This document shows positions 5,555 through 6,240 of a DNA stretch of 6,240 nucleotides, one piece after another. The notes beneath the pieces are model-generated. The model was given only the letters and a program-made list of their open reading frames with translations, was not told the origin of the DNA and did not search any database. Every line of letters starts with the position of its first letter. Position 1 is the stretch's first letter. The stretch spans positions 1 to 6,240 of the forward strand of contig JAHQWZ010000113.1 in NCBI GenBank assembly GCA_029856425.1. The letters are read 5' to 3'. Position numbers and translations under genes: made by a program. This DNA is from Candidatus Thorarchaeota archaeon. Its GTDB lineage: Archaea; Asgardarchaeota; Thorarchaeia; Thorarchaeales; Thorarchaeaceae.

Positions 5555-6240
5555 TCATCCGGATTCAATGGAACGAGCAAATGTAATGTATCCTGTATGA
5601 CCCACCATCCATGTCGTAGGTCTTGTCTTCCCCTCTCGCACCATGATCTCTCGCTGAAGGATCTCAACAGTCTTTATCATTCCCCAGTTTCCCGAATCCC
5701 CCAGCGCCTTGCAGGTCTTCATTGATTGCTCAATGGTGGGACTATAGCTCGTAAAGACATGACTGGCCTTCAATGCCCTATGCGCATCATCGACAGCCTC
5801 CCATGGCGTGGCAAGGTCCAGTACAATCGCATCCACATCATTCTCCTCAATCCCTTCCAAGATGTCCTTGTGATGCATCGTGACGTTGCCTAAGAGACCG
5901 TAGCGTTTTAGATTCCTCTCTGCGCCTTTGTACATGTCTTCCCTAATCTCGTATGTGTAGACATGTCCAGTTTCTCCAACTGCTCGTGCAAGGATGCCTG
6001 TGAGCGCGCCTGAGCCTGTTCCGGACTCAACGACTACTGACCCAGAAACAATACCTGCCTCAATGAGGATTATACCCGCATCTTTTGGATAGACAATCTG
6101 GGTGTTCCTCCCCATGGCGATTTGGATGTCCGTCTGCGTTGGGCGATGTACCTGAAAGATAGTCCCAGAGTGACTCTCAACCCTTATGCCGAACTGACGG
6201 CCAATGAGATCATCAAACTGGATTATCCCTTTGTTTGAAT
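5555..6240 (-). CDS. trmI: tRNA (adenine-N1)-methyltransferase TrmI, N-terminus off the window
   Basis: This is an S-adenosylmethionine-dependent enzyme that methylates N1 of adenosine in the tRNA T-loop (A58; archaeal forms also A57), usually as a homotetramer in the cytoplasm. The frame stays open to the window edge, so 227 C-terminal residues are visible and roughly 25-30 N-terminal residues plus the start are missing. ATG 6115 is an internal Met, not the start: upstream residues QFDDLIGRQFGIRVESHSG and FQVHRPTQTDIQ match the family's N-terminal beta domain. In visible numbering: RNTQIVYPKDAG at ~44-55; SAM motif I ESGTGSGALTG at ~71-81; acidic ribose-binding YEIRED at ~96-101; the catalytic-site motif DLATPW at ~141-146, a variant of D-L/M-x-x-P-W; and the C-terminal GHTGYITFARS. 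All expected motifs are intact. Its promoter lies outside the window. The next gene is 109 bases downstream with its own promoter-like element. Confidence 0.95.
   Translation of the reverse strand, partial: SNKGIIQFDDLIGRQFGIRVESHSGTIFQVHRPTQTDIQIAMGRNTQIVYPKDAGIILIEAGIVSGSVVVESGTGSGALTGILARAVGETGHVYTYEIREDMYKGAERNLKRYGLLGNVTMHHKDILEGIEENDVDAIVLDLATPWEAVDDAHRALKASHVFTSYSPTIEQSMKTCKALGDSGNWGMIKTVEILQREIMVREGKTRPTTWMVGHTGYITFARSIESG

Noticed and set aside
5555..6115. A 186-residue complete methyltransferase starting at ATG 6115
   Set aside because: The frame continues upstream to the window edge with residues typical of the TrmI N-terminal domain, so the gene is truncated by the window and this Met is internal.

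Overview
The window looks archaeal. It holds an A-type (archaeal/V-type) ATP synthase membrane subunit and the tRNA m1A methyltransferase TrmI. Its ribosome sites resemble the archaeal anti-Shine-Dalgarno complement (GGTGAT ahead of the ATPase gene), and there is a BRE/TATA-like promoter rather than a bacterial -35/-10 pair. GC content is moderate by eye. The mix of an A-ATPase gene with long, soluble, all-helical proteins of no obvious family made me think of an Asgard lineage such as Thorarchaeota. That is an impression from memory, not something the window proves.

Layout. Positions 1-52 are a short leader, possibly with the tail of an upstream gene. Positions 53-2245 on the plus strand encode the A-type ATP synthase subunit I (subunit a), complete at 730 residues. 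It converges on a block of four minus-strand genes. Read in transcription order from the right edge these are: trmI (start beyond the window, end at 5555); a 109-base intergenic region with a TATA-like element and a four-copy 10-bp tandem repeat; a 119-residue acidic, probably disordered protein (5445-5086); a 123-residue coiled-coil plus winged-helix protein (5070-4699) tightly coupled to it; a roughly 100-base spacer with a near-palindrome; and a 777-residue all-helical protein (4597-2264). The ATPase and 777-residue genes end tail to tail 18 bases apart, and an 8-bp stem-loop lies over that junction.

How the genes relate. ATP synthase and TrmI are household genes of unrelated pathways: proton or sodium translocation at the membrane, and T-loop adenosine methylation of tRNA. 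The middle three genes are the unexplained part. The small acidic protein and the winged-helix protein are almost certainly co-transcribed. The 777-residue protein lies directly downstream on the same strand behind its own possible control region. A repeat-bearing promoter next to a gene for a DNA-binding protein suggests autoregulation, but this is inference. I see no mobile element, CRISPR array, tRNA or rRNA gene, and no gene-free stretch longer than about 110 bases.
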